A stretch of 41,893 nucleotides of DNA from Helicobacteraceae bacterium (lineage in GTDB: Bacteria; Campylobacterota; Campylobacteria; Campylobacterales; Sulfurimonadaceae). The notes under the pieces are model-generated. The model ran no database searches. It saw nothing but the letters and a program-made list of their open reading frames with translations, and was not told the origin of the DNA. Shown one piece after another: positions 18,361-25,937 of the stretch. Every line of letters begins with the position of its first letter. Position 1 is the stretch's first letter. The DNA is taken from the NCBI GenBank assembly GCA_027859195.1, contig JAQIBF010000057.1, positions 1 through 41,893 of the forward strand, in the 5' to 3' direction. A program made the position numbers and the translations under genes.

Positions 18361-19452
18361 TTGAAAAAGCGTCTATATTTAGTCGGCAATATTTTCACCC
18401 AAAACCACGCATTTAGAGATTATATCATTCGATTTATCCAAGCAGACGGTGCGCTTAGTTCCATAGAATATTTTCTTGAAGCAGATCGGAACTTCTTTGC
18501 TGAACTTGAAAATAGACTTGCCTATAATGACAAGATCTACGTCATCAGTAATAAAAATAGCTTTACTTTAATCGGCAAGTTGCTCTGTACTATACTAGAT
18601 GACAAACTTGTACTCAAAGAGCAGATGTTAATTCCTTCTCAATGTGAGGACTTCACCAAAGACAGTTATCTTTTAATGGTGAAGAACGCTACTGTTAATA
18701 TTATTCAGGTTCAAGAGTCTCAAGCACTACCTCAAAAACTGCTGTTAGACTCCACAACAAAACAGAAGTTACACTTTTTCGATACAGAAGTTAAAGAGGT
18801 TATAGAGCTGTTAAAACCTCTGGCCAAACAATATGACGTTGAACTTGCTTTTTCGCAGATTGTTGATAAATGGGTTGAAGTAGAGATACGATGCAATACT
18901 TATGGCTCCATCGATAAATTTGTAGAGATTGCCAAACAGCGACATCCTTCACATATCATAGTTTCAAAAGACCTTGTCCGTCATATCATTAACGCCCTCA
19001 TAAAAACAGACCAAAAGATTACGCTGGCAGAGAGTTGCACCGGAGGGCTGTTGGCCTATTACTTCACCACACATGCCGGTGTTTCATCTGTTTTTGAAGG
19101 ATCAGTGGTCACTTACTCCAACATCTTAAAAGAGAATTGGCTGGCTGTAGAGAACACCACCTTGGTTGACAATGGCGCGGTAAGTGAAGCTGTTGTCTCT
19201 GAGATGTGCGAAGGTGCCCTGAGTATCTCCAAAGCGGACTACGCACTTGCGGTCAGTGGCGTCGCCGGACCAGATGGCGGCAGTGACGAAAAACCGGTAG
19301 GTACTGTTGTCATCGGTGTACGGTCTGAGAAATATGAAAAAATCGTCACATGTCACTTCAATGGTGACCGAAATTACATCCAGCAACAGAGTGCTTTGAC
19401 AGCTTTAAAAATGCTGGTTTTAGTGGACAAGAAAGTTTTTTTCAATAAATAG
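18361..19452 (+). CDS. cinA: CinA-family protein (nicotinamide-nucleotide amidase type)
   Basis: 363 aa. The C-terminal CinA domain (from ~residue 205) is well conserved: LAESCTGGLLA, FEGSVVTYSN, GAVSEAVVSEM and VSGVAGPDGGSDEKPVGTVV. This domain deamidates NMN or is linked to competence/damage responses in different bacteria. The N-terminal ~200 residues occupy the MoCF-like position but keep little of the usual signature (GNIFTQNHAF in place of the GDELL..G..DTN block). The TTG at 18361 is chosen because GGAG lies 6 nt upstream; an upstream in-frame ATG at 18334 has no SD. Divergent from ileS. Confidence 0.87.
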   Translation: MKKRLYLVGNIFTQNHAFRDYIIRFIQADGALSSIEYFLEADRNFFAELENRLAYNDKIYVISNKNSFTLIGKLLCTILDDKLVLKEQMLIPSQCEDFTKDSYLLMVKNATVNIIQVQESQALPQKLLLDSTTKQKLHFFDTEVKEVIELLKPLAKQYDVELAFSQIVDKWVEVEIRCNTYGSIDKFVEIAKQRHPSHIIVSKDLVRHIINALIKTDQKITLAESCTGGLLAYYFTTHAGVSSVFEGSVVTYSNILKENWLAVENTTLVDNGAVSEAVVSEMCEGALSISKADYALAVSGVAGPDGGSDEKPVGTVVIGVRSEKYEKIVTCHFNGDRNYIQQQSALTALKMLVLVDKKVFFNK

Positions 19453-19462
19453 CAAAAAGGTC

Positions 19463-19491
19463 TTGACATCAAAGGATGTTTTGCCTATAAT
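19463..19491 (+). promoter_or_regulatory. Consensus sigma-70 promoter of the tRNA cluster
   Basis: TTGACA (19463-19468), a 17-nt spacer and TATAAT (19486-19491): an exact match to consensus with optimal spacing. Transcription should begin near 19498, about 30 nt before tRNA-Lys. It probably drives all six tRNAs. Confidence 0.85.
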
Positions 19492-19528
19492 TTCGCCTCA
19501 CAAACAGTAGTTCGCTAGCTTGTTGTGC

Positions 19529-19604
19529 GTCCCGTTAGCTCAGTTGGTAGAGCATCTCACTTTTAATGAGGATGTCGATGGTTCGAATCCATCACGGGAC
19601 ACCA
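19529..19604 (+). tRNA. tRNA-Lys (anticodon UUU)
   Basis: A 76-nt cloverleaf with acceptor GTCCCGT/ACGGGAC, anticodon loop CTTTTAA, T loop TTCGAAT and encoded 3' CCA. First gene of the six-tRNA cluster, directly behind the consensus promoter. Confidence 0.96.
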
Positions 19605-19619
19605 TTTATTTTTACGGTT

Positions 19620-19696
19620 GCGGTGGTAGTTCAGTTGGTTAGAATACCTGCCTGTCACGCAGGGGGTCGCGAGTTCGAGTCTCGTCCACCGCGCCA
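19620..19696 (+). tRNA. tRNA-Asp (anticodon GUC), copy 1
   Basis: A 77-nt cloverleaf with acceptor GCGGTGG/CCACCGC, anticodon stem CCTGC/GCAGG with loop CTGTCAC, and encoded CCA. Identical to the copy at 20213-20289. The next 223 nt hold only AT-rich spacer with a small inverted repeat (TTTTCTTT/AAAGAAAA near 19793-19816). Confidence 0.96.
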
Positions 19697-19919
19697 TTTT
19701 TTGCACTATTTGCACTCAAGCTAAAAGCTTATGTACGATAAGTACACTTCACTTTTACCTTAAGCACAACTAGCACAAAAACGAGTTTTTTTCTTTCTTG
19801 TACCAAAGAAAAGCATTTTGAAATGATTTTTGAGATTAATCAAGGCAATGTTGATTGAGGTATACGTCAGTATCCGAAAGAAATATTAACGCAGAGTAAG
19901 TCAAAAAGCATGAAAAAAT

Positions 19920-19995
19920 GGGCGTTTAGCTCAGTTGGTAGAGCGCTACCCTTACAAGGTAGATGTCACAAGTTCGAGTCTTGTAATGCCCACCA
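19920..19995 (+). tRNA. tRNA-Val (anticodon UAC), copy 1
   Basis: A 76-nt cloverleaf with acceptor GGGCGTT/AATGCCC (one G-U pair), anticodon stem CTACC/GGTAG with loop CTTACAA, and encoded CCA. Identical to copy 2 at 20120-20195. Confidence 0.96.
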
Positions 19996-20024
19996 TTTGC
20001 ATTGTTAATGCATTGTTCAATCCT

Positions 20025-20100
20025 GACCCTTTCGTCTAGTGGCCAAGGACATTACCACTTCATGGTAAGAACAGAGGTTCAAATCCTTTAGGGGTCGCCA
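20025..20100 (+). tRNA. tRNA-Glu (anticodon UUC)
   Basis: A 76-nt cloverleaf with acceptor GACCCTT/AGGGGTC, anticodon stem TTACC/GGTAA and encoded CCA. The 7-nt loop reads ACTTCAT, so position 33, almost always U, is C here. It lies between the two identical tRNA-Val genes. Confidence 0.93.
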
Positions 20101-20119
20101 AATTAGGTGTGTTACTAAA

Positions 20120-20195
20120 GGGCGTTTAGCTCAGTTGGTAGAGCGCTACCCTTACAAGGTAGATGTCACAAGTTCGAGTCTTGTAATGCCCACCA
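20120..20195 (+). tRNA. tRNA-Val (anticodon UAC), copy 2
   Basis: Base-for-base the same as the gene at 19920-19995. The flanking spacers differ, so only the mature gene is conserved or recently copied. Confidence 0.96.
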
Positions 20196-20212
20196 TTATT
20201 ATTGTTACATGC

Positions 20213-20289
20213 GCGGTGGTAGTTCAGTTGGTTAGAATACCTGCCTGTCACGCAGGGGGTCGCGAGTTCGAGTCTCGTCCACCGCGCCA
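20213..20289 (+). tRNA. tRNA-Asp (anticodon GUC), copy 2
   Basis: Identical to copy 1 at 19620-19696. Its last 15 nt (TCGTCCACCGCGCCA) are repeated at 20441-20455 at the start of the downstream direct repeat. Confidence 0.96.
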
Positions 20290-20388
20290 CTACTTTTCCC
20301 CATTTACTTTATAATCCTAACAACTTTCTCTCAACCATTAACTCCGACATCAAACTCGCTTCGCAATCAATGTTTCGCTGCGCTCTTT
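20275..20388 (+). repeat. Direct repeat, copy 1 (starts in the tRNA-Asp 3' end)
   Basis: A 114-nt unit that begins with the 3' end of tRNA-Asp copy 2 and runs through a block CATCAAACTCGCTTCGC to TTTCGCTGCGCTCTTT. It is repeated imperfectly at 20441-20554 with a constant 166-nt offset and no net insertion. The 20290-20707 gap holds no gene; it is filled by these repeats and a terminator. Confidence 0.8.
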
Positions 20389-20440
20389 ATTTATATTACT
20401 TTAGCCAAAAAGCGTGCTATCAGCACCCTTCTTTGCCATA

Positions 20441-20554
20441 TCGTCCACCGCGCCACTACTTTTTCTCATTTAATTTATACTCCAAACAATTTTTTATCAA
20501 CCATTAACTCCAACATCAAACTCGCTTCGCTATCAATGTTTCGCTGCGCTCTTT
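20441..20554 (+). repeat. Direct repeat, copy 2 (with a tRNA-Asp 3' fragment)
   Basis: Second copy of the 114-nt unit. It starts with a 15-nt copy of the tRNA-Asp 3' end (no complete tRNA) and has scattered substitutions in the middle. It fits a partial tandem duplication followed by divergence. An attachment-site scar is less likely because no integrase lies nearby. Confidence 0.8.
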
Positions 20555-20681
20555 GTTGGCGACTTGAATTGGCGAAATTAAGAGATGAACGTGTTGAGAG
20601 AACAGGTATTGGATCGACATGTAACAATAATTAAAATGCTGTTATGAATTTAATGCAGGAAGAGGGAAGAATATCGTTATT

Positions 20682-20702
20682 ATAGAGGTCAATAACCTCT
20701 AT
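20682..20702. terminator. Hairpin at the 3' end of the coiled-coil gene
   Basis: ATAGAGGT-CAATA-ACCTCTAT: a perfect 8-bp stem with a 5-nt loop, 5 nt beyond the stop of the minus-strand gene at 20708. The T tail is weak on the minus strand. It may also stop readthrough from the tRNA cluster, since the plus strand runs into T-rich sequence. Confidence 0.6.
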
Positions 20703-20707
20703 GAATA

Positions 20708-21004
20708 TTATTTCTTTTTGTAGTGTGACATAAAGTAGTGAAATGAGTGTTTCAAGGCTTTCTGTGTCAATTCGACAAACTCTTTTGTCTCTTGCCAACT
20801 GTCACTTGCTTTAGCCCCTAAAGTTTTAAACTTTTTCTCGGCCTCATCAATAAGTGCTTCAAGCTCTTTTTTCTGCTCATCATATGCTTTTTTTGCATCA
20901 ACACTTAACTCATTGACTTTCTCTTTCAGCTTTAATTCTGCTAATTGTGCTTTAAATGAATCAATCTGTTTTTGCGCTTCTGCTAGAACTTGTTCTTTTG
21001 TCAT
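20708..21004 (-). CDS. Coiled-coil hypothetical protein, 98 aa
   Basis: A highly charged helical protein, predicted as coiled coil along most of its length (LAEAQKQIDSFKAQLAELKL, then KKELEALIDEAEKKFKTL). No signal peptide or membrane span. AAGGACAG precedes the ATG at 21004. It is monocistronic with its own 3' hairpin. Small coiled-coil proteins of this type occur widely, and I cannot assign a role. Confidence 0.7.
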   Translation of the reverse strand: MTKEQVLAEAQKQIDSFKAQLAELKLKEKVNELSVDAKKAYDEQKKELEALIDEAEKKFKTLGAKASDSWQETKEFVELTQKALKHSFHYFMSHYKKK

Positions 21005-21104
21005 TATCTGTCCTTTTGATCTATATAAAATAATTATACACCTTTTTTATCGTTATTATCCATTAAATTTTACAATTTTAAAAGTGCTCTCTTAACAAAG
21101 TTGC

Positions 21105-21110
21105 TACAAT
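21105..21110 (+). promoter_or_regulatory. -10 box abutting a start codon (leaderless gene candidate)
   Basis: TACAAT is followed by only six bases and then the ATG at 21117. Transcription starting ~7 nt downstream of the -10 would begin at or next to the A of the ATG. No Shine-Dalgarno sequence fits. Confidence 0.45.
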
Positions 21111-21116
21111 ACGCTC

Positions 21117-22334
21117 ATGAATAAAATCGCCATAGTCGGCGGTGGAGCTGCCGGGCTGATGGCTGCTATCACCGCTGCAAAAGCCGGAGCCGATGTTACT
21201 GTTTATGAACACAATAAAAGTGTCGGTAAGAAGATCTTAGCCTCTGGAAACGGGCGCTGTAATATTATCAACACAACAGCCTACGTCAGCGACTACTTTG
21301 GCGCTGATCCGGATTTTGCTGATTATGCGTTAAAATCCATACCATTTAACGCCTTTGAAAAGTTCTGTCACTCTATCGGACTTCTACTCGACGCCAAAGA
21401 TGACGGGCGCTGCTACCCTCTTTCAAATGAAGCCAAATCGGTAGTGATCGCTTTTACCGAAGCTGTCAAAGAGGCCGGTGTCACAATATTTGCAGAAGAT
21501 AACGTCACTAATATCACACAAGAGAAAGAGCAGTTTGTTGTTGAGTCTTCTCTGAGCAAAAAAAAGTATGACAGAGTTCTTATAGCCACTGGCTCAGAAG
21601 CGGCACCACAGCTGGGTGCGACCGGCGACGGTTATGACTTTGCCAAAAGTTTCGGTCATACCATAGAAGCGCCCTACCCCTCATTGGTGCAACTCCATAT
21701 CGATTCGGAGGTCCACCACAAGATGGCCGGGGTCAAGACTGTAGCCGATGTCACACTCTATCTCAATGGTAAACCCGAAGAGAAGATCAAGGGGGATATC
21801 CTTTTTACAAATTACGGTATCTCCGGTCTGGCAATTTTAGATATCAGTCAAAAAGCGTCATCTGCTTTAATAGAGTTTCAACACGTCTCTGTCGGGCTGA
21901 ACATATTACCTCAGTTTAACCGGCAGGCACTCAGCAGTTTGCTTGAAAAACTTCTAACTGCTGTTCCTCACCACACACTTGAAACAGCACTCTCCGGCGT
22001 CATCTCAACAAAGATCGTGCCGCACCTTCTGAAAAGTGCAAAGATCGAACCGACCCTGCCGGCATCAGCACTCAACACCAAGCAGATCAAAAAACTGGCC
22101 CACCAGCTGCAGGACTGGCGATTTGAGATCACTGACACCCATGGCTTTAAACATGCCGAGGTGAGTGGCGGCGGTATCAGTACGACACAAATTAATGAAA
22201 AGACGATGGAGTCAAAACTTGTAGCTGGTCTCTTTTTTGCAGGCGAAGTGATCGACATTGTCGGACGCCGCGGAGGCTATAACTTTAATTTTGCATGGGC
22301 AAGCGGCATGCTTGCCGGCAAGGCAATGGCGTAA
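21117..22334 (+). CDS. NAD(P)/FAD-dependent oxidoreductase, HI0933/BaiN family
   Basis: 405-aa cytosolic flavoprotein. The FAD-binding dinucleotide fold is at the N-terminus (IAIVGGGAAGLMAAI), followed by the family marker SVGKKILASGNGRCN. The C-terminal FAD motif is FFAGEVIDIVGRRGGYNFNFAWASG. Members of this group are poorly characterised oxidoreductases and the substrate is unknown. The gene appears leaderless, with a -10 box 6 nt before the ATG. It converges with the lipoprotein gene that ends at 22355. Confidence 0.9.
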   Translation: MNKIAIVGGGAAGLMAAITAAKAGADVTVYEHNKSVGKKILASGNGRCNIINTTAYVSDYFGADPDFADYALKSIPFNAFEKFCHSIGLLLDAKDDGRCYPLSNEAKSVVIAFTEAVKEAGVTIFAEDNVTNITQEKEQFVVESSLSKKKYDRVLIATGSEAAPQLGATGDGYDFAKSFGHTIEAPYPSLVQLHIDSEVHHKMAGVKTVADVTLYLNGKPEEKIKGDILFTNYGISGLAILDISQKASSALIEFQHVSVGLNILPQFNRQALSSLLEKLLTAVPHHTLETALSGVISTKIVPHLLKSAKIEPTLPASALNTKQIKKLAHQLQDWRFEITDTHGFKHAEVSGGGISTTQINEKTMESKLVAGLFFAGEVIDIVGRRGGYNFNFAWASGMLAGKAMA

Positions 22335-22354
22335 ACGTCAGCACAAATTGTGTT

Positions 22355-22750
22355 CTATTGATAGTAGACGTGAACAACAGCATCTTGATGCAGGTCGTGA
22401 AGTGCAAAATATTGGTAGCCGCTCTCATCAACTTCAAAAGTATAGTGTGCCTCATACGCACCGTTAAACCACTGATCGTATAAGTACATACTCCAGCTAT
22501 CGGACTCAATATAGGCATAATCATAGTCATTGTAGATATCGATATAGATTTTTGTGCCGCGTTCTAAATAGGGGGTCTCAAAATAAAGACTGCCCTCTTG
22601 ACAGTAGTCATACGAGTACGCCACTTCAAAATCATGCACTACCCAGCCATATGTACCATCAACATATAGGCTGCCATTATCAGTTTCGTACGTAACGGTA
22701 CAGCCTGTCAGCATCAGCAGTGTCAGTATAGAAAAGATAAATGTTTTCAT
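22355..22750 (-). CDS. Hypothetical lipoprotein, 131 aa
   Basis: A lipoprotein signal peptide (MKTFIFSILTLLMLTGC, lipobox LTGC with Cys17) is followed by a tyrosine- and aspartate-rich beta-like domain. The start at 22750 is chosen because GGAG lies 6 nt upstream; the longer frame to 22816 has no signal-peptide logic. The mature protein is rich in Tyr/Asp (DYCQEGSLYFETPYLERG), suggesting an exported beta-sandwich. The family is not recognised. Confidence 0.7.
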   Translation of the reverse strand: MKTFIFSILTLLMLTGCTVTYETDNGSLYVDGTYGWVVHDFEVAYSYDYCQEGSLYFETPYLERGTKIYIDIYNDYDYAYIESDSWSMYLYDQWFNGAYEAHYTFEVDESGYQYFALHDLHQDAVVHVYYQ

Positions 22751-22839
22751 GATTGTCTCCTTATTGTTTGAAAACAATAACGGAGAAACGTGGAGGGAAT
22801 GTGTACCCTGAAACAACAGAGCGGCTTCTTTATCAAATG

Positions 22840-23109
22840 TTAATAACGGATCTCAAACTCACCGTTGAAAAATTCATCTATAAACTGCTCTTCGATCGAG
22901 GAAACACTGCTCGCAGGCGACCCATTGTGCAGTATCGTTTTAAAGGCCTTGAGGTGTTCATTATGGCAACTCACAGCTGCTTCAACCCGGCCGTCATCCA
23001 GGTTTTTGACGTAACCGCTAAACCCTGACTTTTGAGCATTCTTAGCAACATTGGCACGATAATAGACACCTTGAACGCGTCCGGAGATGAAAAACTTATA
23101 ACTTTGCAT
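22840..23109 (-). CDS. acyP: Acylphosphatase
   Basis: 89-aa enzyme hydrolysing acyl phosphates. The phosphate-binding loop GRVQGVYYR, with the catalytic Arg near residue 18, and the catalytic Asn in GYVKNLDDGRVE (~36) are both present. Full family length. Its ATG overlaps the stop of the upstream outer-membrane protein gene by 1 nt (TAATG), so expression is likely coupled, although no functional link is evident. Confidence 0.93.
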   Translation of the reverse strand: MQSYKFFISGRVQGVYYRANVAKNAQKSGFSGYVKNLDDGRVEAAVSCHNEHLKAFKTILHNGSPASSVSSIEEQFIDEFFNGEFEIRY

Positions 23110-23780
23110 TAAAACTTATATTGCGCACCTAAGTACAGCATCCCATCTATATTCATCAGTAGCGTTGACGTATCATTCCCATTATCGTCTGCATTGTATG
23201 AAAAATCCATGGCCAACTCTTCAATATAAGCGGCTCGAAAACCAAAGCCCGACAAGTTTTCCAGTGCATATTCAACCCCGAGACCAAAGCGCATAGACAT
23301 ACTGTCATCAATGCCTATTGCGTCGGTAGCACGTGAACCGTTAACCATCAAATACCCCAGTCCGATCTGACCGAACGGACGAAGTCCGTTAGAAAAGGTA
23401 TACCCGGCATTCGCATAGACAGATACAGAGCTTGGATCGCTCTCAAAGGTCACGTTGCCTGGAGTGTAGGCTTTTTGTACCGTATCCGAAAATGACCCGT
23501 AATCCGTATAGGCCGCCTCGACGGCAATGATCTTGTTGAACTGATAACCGGCATATACAATATAACCGATATCTGCGTCACTTAAGTCACCGCTTTTATA
23601 TGTAGTGGTGTCATCTTGATAATACCCTTGAGTTAAGAGCGTAAGATTAAAAGTGACACCACCGCCCAGGCCCAAATAAAAACCCTCTGGTTTCAATGGC
23701 GAAGTGGTCACCTCATCTGCCTGAAGTGTACTCGACAGCAAGATAGTGCCCAAGGCCAACATCGTCAATACTTTTTTCAT
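23109..23780 (-). CDS. Outer-membrane beta-barrel protein (OmpA/OprF-like porin fold)
   Basis: 223 aa: signal peptide MKKVLTMLALGTILLSSTLQA, then an eight-stranded-type barrel (GFYLGLGGGVTFNLT at the start, alternating strands such as YIVYAGYQFNKIIAVEAAYTD, and a C-terminal LYLGAQYKF ending in Phe as expected for BAM recognition). The start at 23780 follows GGAG at 6 nt; longer frames lack a signal at the N-terminus. The function is probably structural or adhesive. Divergent from the DUF429 gene. Confidence 0.83.
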   Translation of the reverse strand: MKKVLTMLALGTILLSSTLQADEVTTSPLKPEGFYLGLGGGVTFNLTLLTQGYYQDDTTTYKSGDLSDADIGYIVYAGYQFNKIIAVEAAYTDYGSFSDTVQKAYTPGNVTFESDPSSVSVYANAGYTFSNGLRPFGQIGLGYLMVNGSRATDAIGIDDSMSMRFGLGVEYALENLSGFGFRAAYIEELAMDFSYNADDNGNDTSTLLMNIDGMLYLGAQYKF

Positions 23781-23825
23781 CTCTTTCTCCTTATTCATGT
23801 TAATGCAATTATTATACACTGTTGC

Positions 23826-24506
23826 ATGCAAAAGAGCTACAAAATATTGGGCATTGACCTTGGCGGCTGTATGGGCGGAAATTCTGCCTATATCTATGCC
23901 GAAGTAAAAGACGGTGAGATAGAGATTATCGAAGCGTTTAAAGAGCCCAAACATAAAGATCATCTCGCCTGTCAAGACTATATCATCAAGATCTTTGAAC
24001 GTTTAGATCTTGATGCCATCGCTATCGATGCACCGCTGAGCCTGCCCCGTCCCCTGCTCTCTCCGCATACGCCGACGCCATCAAGAGAAGGAACGGGCGA
24101 GATCATCAACCCCTATCTCTTCCGATACACGGACTATTATCTCTTTAACACCTACGGTCTGCGTCCCATGCCGCCTGCCGGTGACCGCATCGGCCGATTA
24201 ACCGCGCGGGCAGTCGCTCTGCTTCATCACTTTGACTACGACTTTCCAAACCTTACCATCAATGATAAGAAGATACCTATATATGAGGTCTATCCTAAAC
24301 AGATCGCGCAGAGTCTTGGGTTAATAAACTATAAAAAAATGCCTGAGACGACCCTTCGCCATTTCAATAAAACGATGGATTTAGATGAGCACCTGATCGA
24401 TGCCCTTCTTTGTGTCTACGGCGGAGCAAAGGTTCTGGATGGTTGTACTGTCGAAATTGTTGACGAAGCGAAAGGTGAGGGGTGGTGTTTTCCCGTTCTC
24501 TCTTGA
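23826..24506 (+). CDS. DUF429 domain protein
   Basis: 226 aa with the RNase H-like fold typical of DUF429. The N-terminal strand ILGIDLGGC carries the acidic residue, IAIDAPLSLP is the second acidic motif and DEHLIDALLCVYGG the third. The biological role of the family is unknown. A TATACA box lies 7 nt before the ATG with no SD, so the mRNA may be leaderless. The gene diverges from the outer-membrane protein gene. Confidence 0.82.
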   Translation: MQKSYKILGIDLGGCMGGNSAYIYAEVKDGEIEIIEAFKEPKHKDHLACQDYIIKIFERLDLDAIAIDAPLSLPRPLLSPHTPTPSREGTGEIINPYLFRYTDYYLFNTYGLRPMPPAGDRIGRLTARAVALLHHFDYDFPNLTINDKKIPIYEVYPKQIAQSLGLINYKKMPETTLRHFNKTMDLDEHLIDALLCVYGGAKVLDGCTVEIVDEAKGEGWCFPVLS

Positions 24507-24557
24507 GAAGTAATTTTACGACTATGGCAAACTGTAATATTTTCTTTTTTTGGCTAC

Positions 24558-24563
24558 TATAAT
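24558..24563 (+). promoter_or_regulatory. -10 box of the ytfJ-EI24 operon
   Basis: TATAAT lies 29 nt upstream of the ytfJ-like ATG, preceded by a T run but without a clear -35. AAGGA (24583-24587) then serves as the ribosome binding site. Confidence 0.45.
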
Positions 24564-24591
24564 CCCATTTAACAGTTAAACAAGGACAACT

Positions 24592-25104
24592 ATGCGTAAA
24601 ATCTTTCTACTCCCCCTGCTTCTTTCATTATCGTTAAGTGCCGTAGAGATTGGTCAAACAGTTCCCACAGTCACACTTGATGGGGACAAAGGCGGTCGAG
24701 TCACCGGTGAGGCATGGTCAAGTTCTGAACTAAAAGGGAAGGTACACCTGCTCTTTTATGTCGATCCTAACGAAAAAGATCTCAACAACGACCTCAGCGA
24801 TGCTGTCAAAGCAGCTGAGCTCGACCGTTCCAAATATGCTTCTGTTGCCATCATCAATATGGCGGCAACATGGAAACCAAACTTTGCGATCAATGCAGCA
24901 CTCAAGTCAAAACAGGAGAAATTCCCGCATACCGTCTATGTCAAAGATATGGATAAACATGTTGTCAACAGCTGGAACGTCGCAGATGACAATTCAGACA
25001 TCATCGTCTTTGATAAAAATGGTTCTGTCCTCTTTTACAAGGAAGGAAAAGTTGAAGGCGAACAGATCGACGAAGTGATTAGACTCATCAAGGAGAACAT
25101 GTGA
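24592..25104 (+). CDS. YtfJ-like periplasmic thioredoxin-fold protein
   Basis: 170 aa. The signal peptide (KIFLLPLLLSLSLSAVEIG) is followed by a thioredoxin-like fold: VTLDGDKGG, then LKGKVHLLFYVDPNEKDL at the position of the redox motif, but without CxxC. YtfJ proteins are exported and of unknown function. AAGGA precedes the ATG. The stop overlaps the GTG start of the EI24 gene (ATGTGA), indicating an operon. Confidence 0.8.
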   Translation: MRKIFLLPLLLSLSLSAVEIGQTVPTVTLDGDKGGRVTGEAWSSSELKGKVHLLFYVDPNEKDLNNDLSDAVKAAELDRSKYASVAIINMAATWKPNFAINAALKSKQEKFPHTVYVKDMDKHVVNSWNVADDNSDIIVFDKNGSVLFYKEGKVEGEQIDEVIRLIKENM

Positions 25105-25898
25105 ATCAAAATCTCTGGAGTCTGAGTCTTCAAGACTTTTTTACCAAGAAAATGCTGACATATGCATTTGTCCCGTTTCTCTTTACTATGGTTGTTCTCT
25201 ATGCCCTCTTCTTCTCGGCAGCCGATGCTGGACTGGACTCTCTACAGGAGAGTTTCGTACAGGTCCAATCAACCAAAACCACTCAGGAAAATGGTATAAC
25301 GCATACCGAGAACACCAATGTCGTCTACAACGGCGGCAGTTCCATCTTAGAATTTTTGATGGCGTACTCCATTACCTCTTGGCTGGTCAGTTTTTTTGTC
25401 TTTACTGTCGGCGGGATGTTTATCTTTGTTGTAGCCATCTTTGCCGCCATCCTGGTCATCGGGTTTTTGACCCCGGCGATCATGAGAGAGTTGCAGGCGC
25501 GCCACTATCCTGAGTTAGTGATGGAAGGTCATGGGAATGCCCTGACGACACTTTTTCACTCTCTCAAATATGTTATGATCATGTTTATTTTACTGATTGT
25601 CCTAATCCCCTTGTATTTCATACCGCTCGTCAATATCGTTGCGATCAACTTTCCGTTTTACTACCTTTTTCACAAGTTCTATATGCTCGATGTCGGCACA
25701 ACCGCCATGACAAAAGAGCAGTATAAACAGATGATGTACTTCAAAGGCAACAAGGTCCGTACGACCACAGTCATACTCTATGTCATCTCCATGATTCCCT
25801 TTGCCGCACTGATCACACCCGTCTTTAATGTGATCGTACTGAGTCATACAGTCTTTCGTAATAAACAGGCTCAACTCGAAGCACCGACACAACCATAA
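25101..25898 (+). CDS. EI24 domain membrane protein (CysZ-like superfamily)
   Basis: 265-aa inner-membrane protein with about four to six spans, including AYSITSWLVSFFVFTVGGMF and VMIMFILLIVLIPLYFIPLV, the latter resembling the EI24/CysZ core. CysZ itself carries sulfate, but the substrate here is not evident. Starts at GTG 25101 with AGGAG 4 nt upstream; overlaps ytfJ by 4 nt. A ~60-residue polar loop follows the first span. Confidence 0.75.
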   Translation: MNQNLWSLSLQDFFTKKMLTYAFVPFLFTMVVLYALFFSAADAGLDSLQESFVQVQSTKTTQENGITHTENTNVVYNGGSSILEFLMAYSITSWLVSFFVFTVGGMFIFVVAIFAAILVIGFLTPAIMRELQARHYPELVMEGHGNALTTLFHSLKYVMIMFILLIVLIPLYFIPLVNIVAINFPFYYLFHKFYMLDVGTTAMTKEQYKQMMYFKGNKVRTTTVILYVISMIPFAALITPVFNVIVLSHTVFRNKQAQLEAPTQP

Positions 25899-25937
25899 GC
25901 CCTCTTGGCTACAATGTCAAAAAAATTGGGATTGTAT

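Noticed and set aside
18129-18398. 89-aa ORF upstream of ileS as leader peptide or gene
   Set aside because: It starts upstream of the TATAAT box and ends at it, so it is not in the predicted leader; no Ile-rich run or SD.
19697-19919. Possible gene between tRNA-Asp and tRNA-Val
   Set aside because: Only short inverted repeats and AT-rich spacer; no frame with start and SD.
20275-20455. att site of an integrated element flanking tRNA-Asp
   Set aside because: Only 166 nt separate the copies and no integrase or cargo lies between them; partial duplication explains it better.
23826-23975. Longer outer-membrane protein start at 23975
   Set aside because: The extension overlaps the divergent DUF429 gene and hides the signal peptide; GGAG supports the start at 23780.
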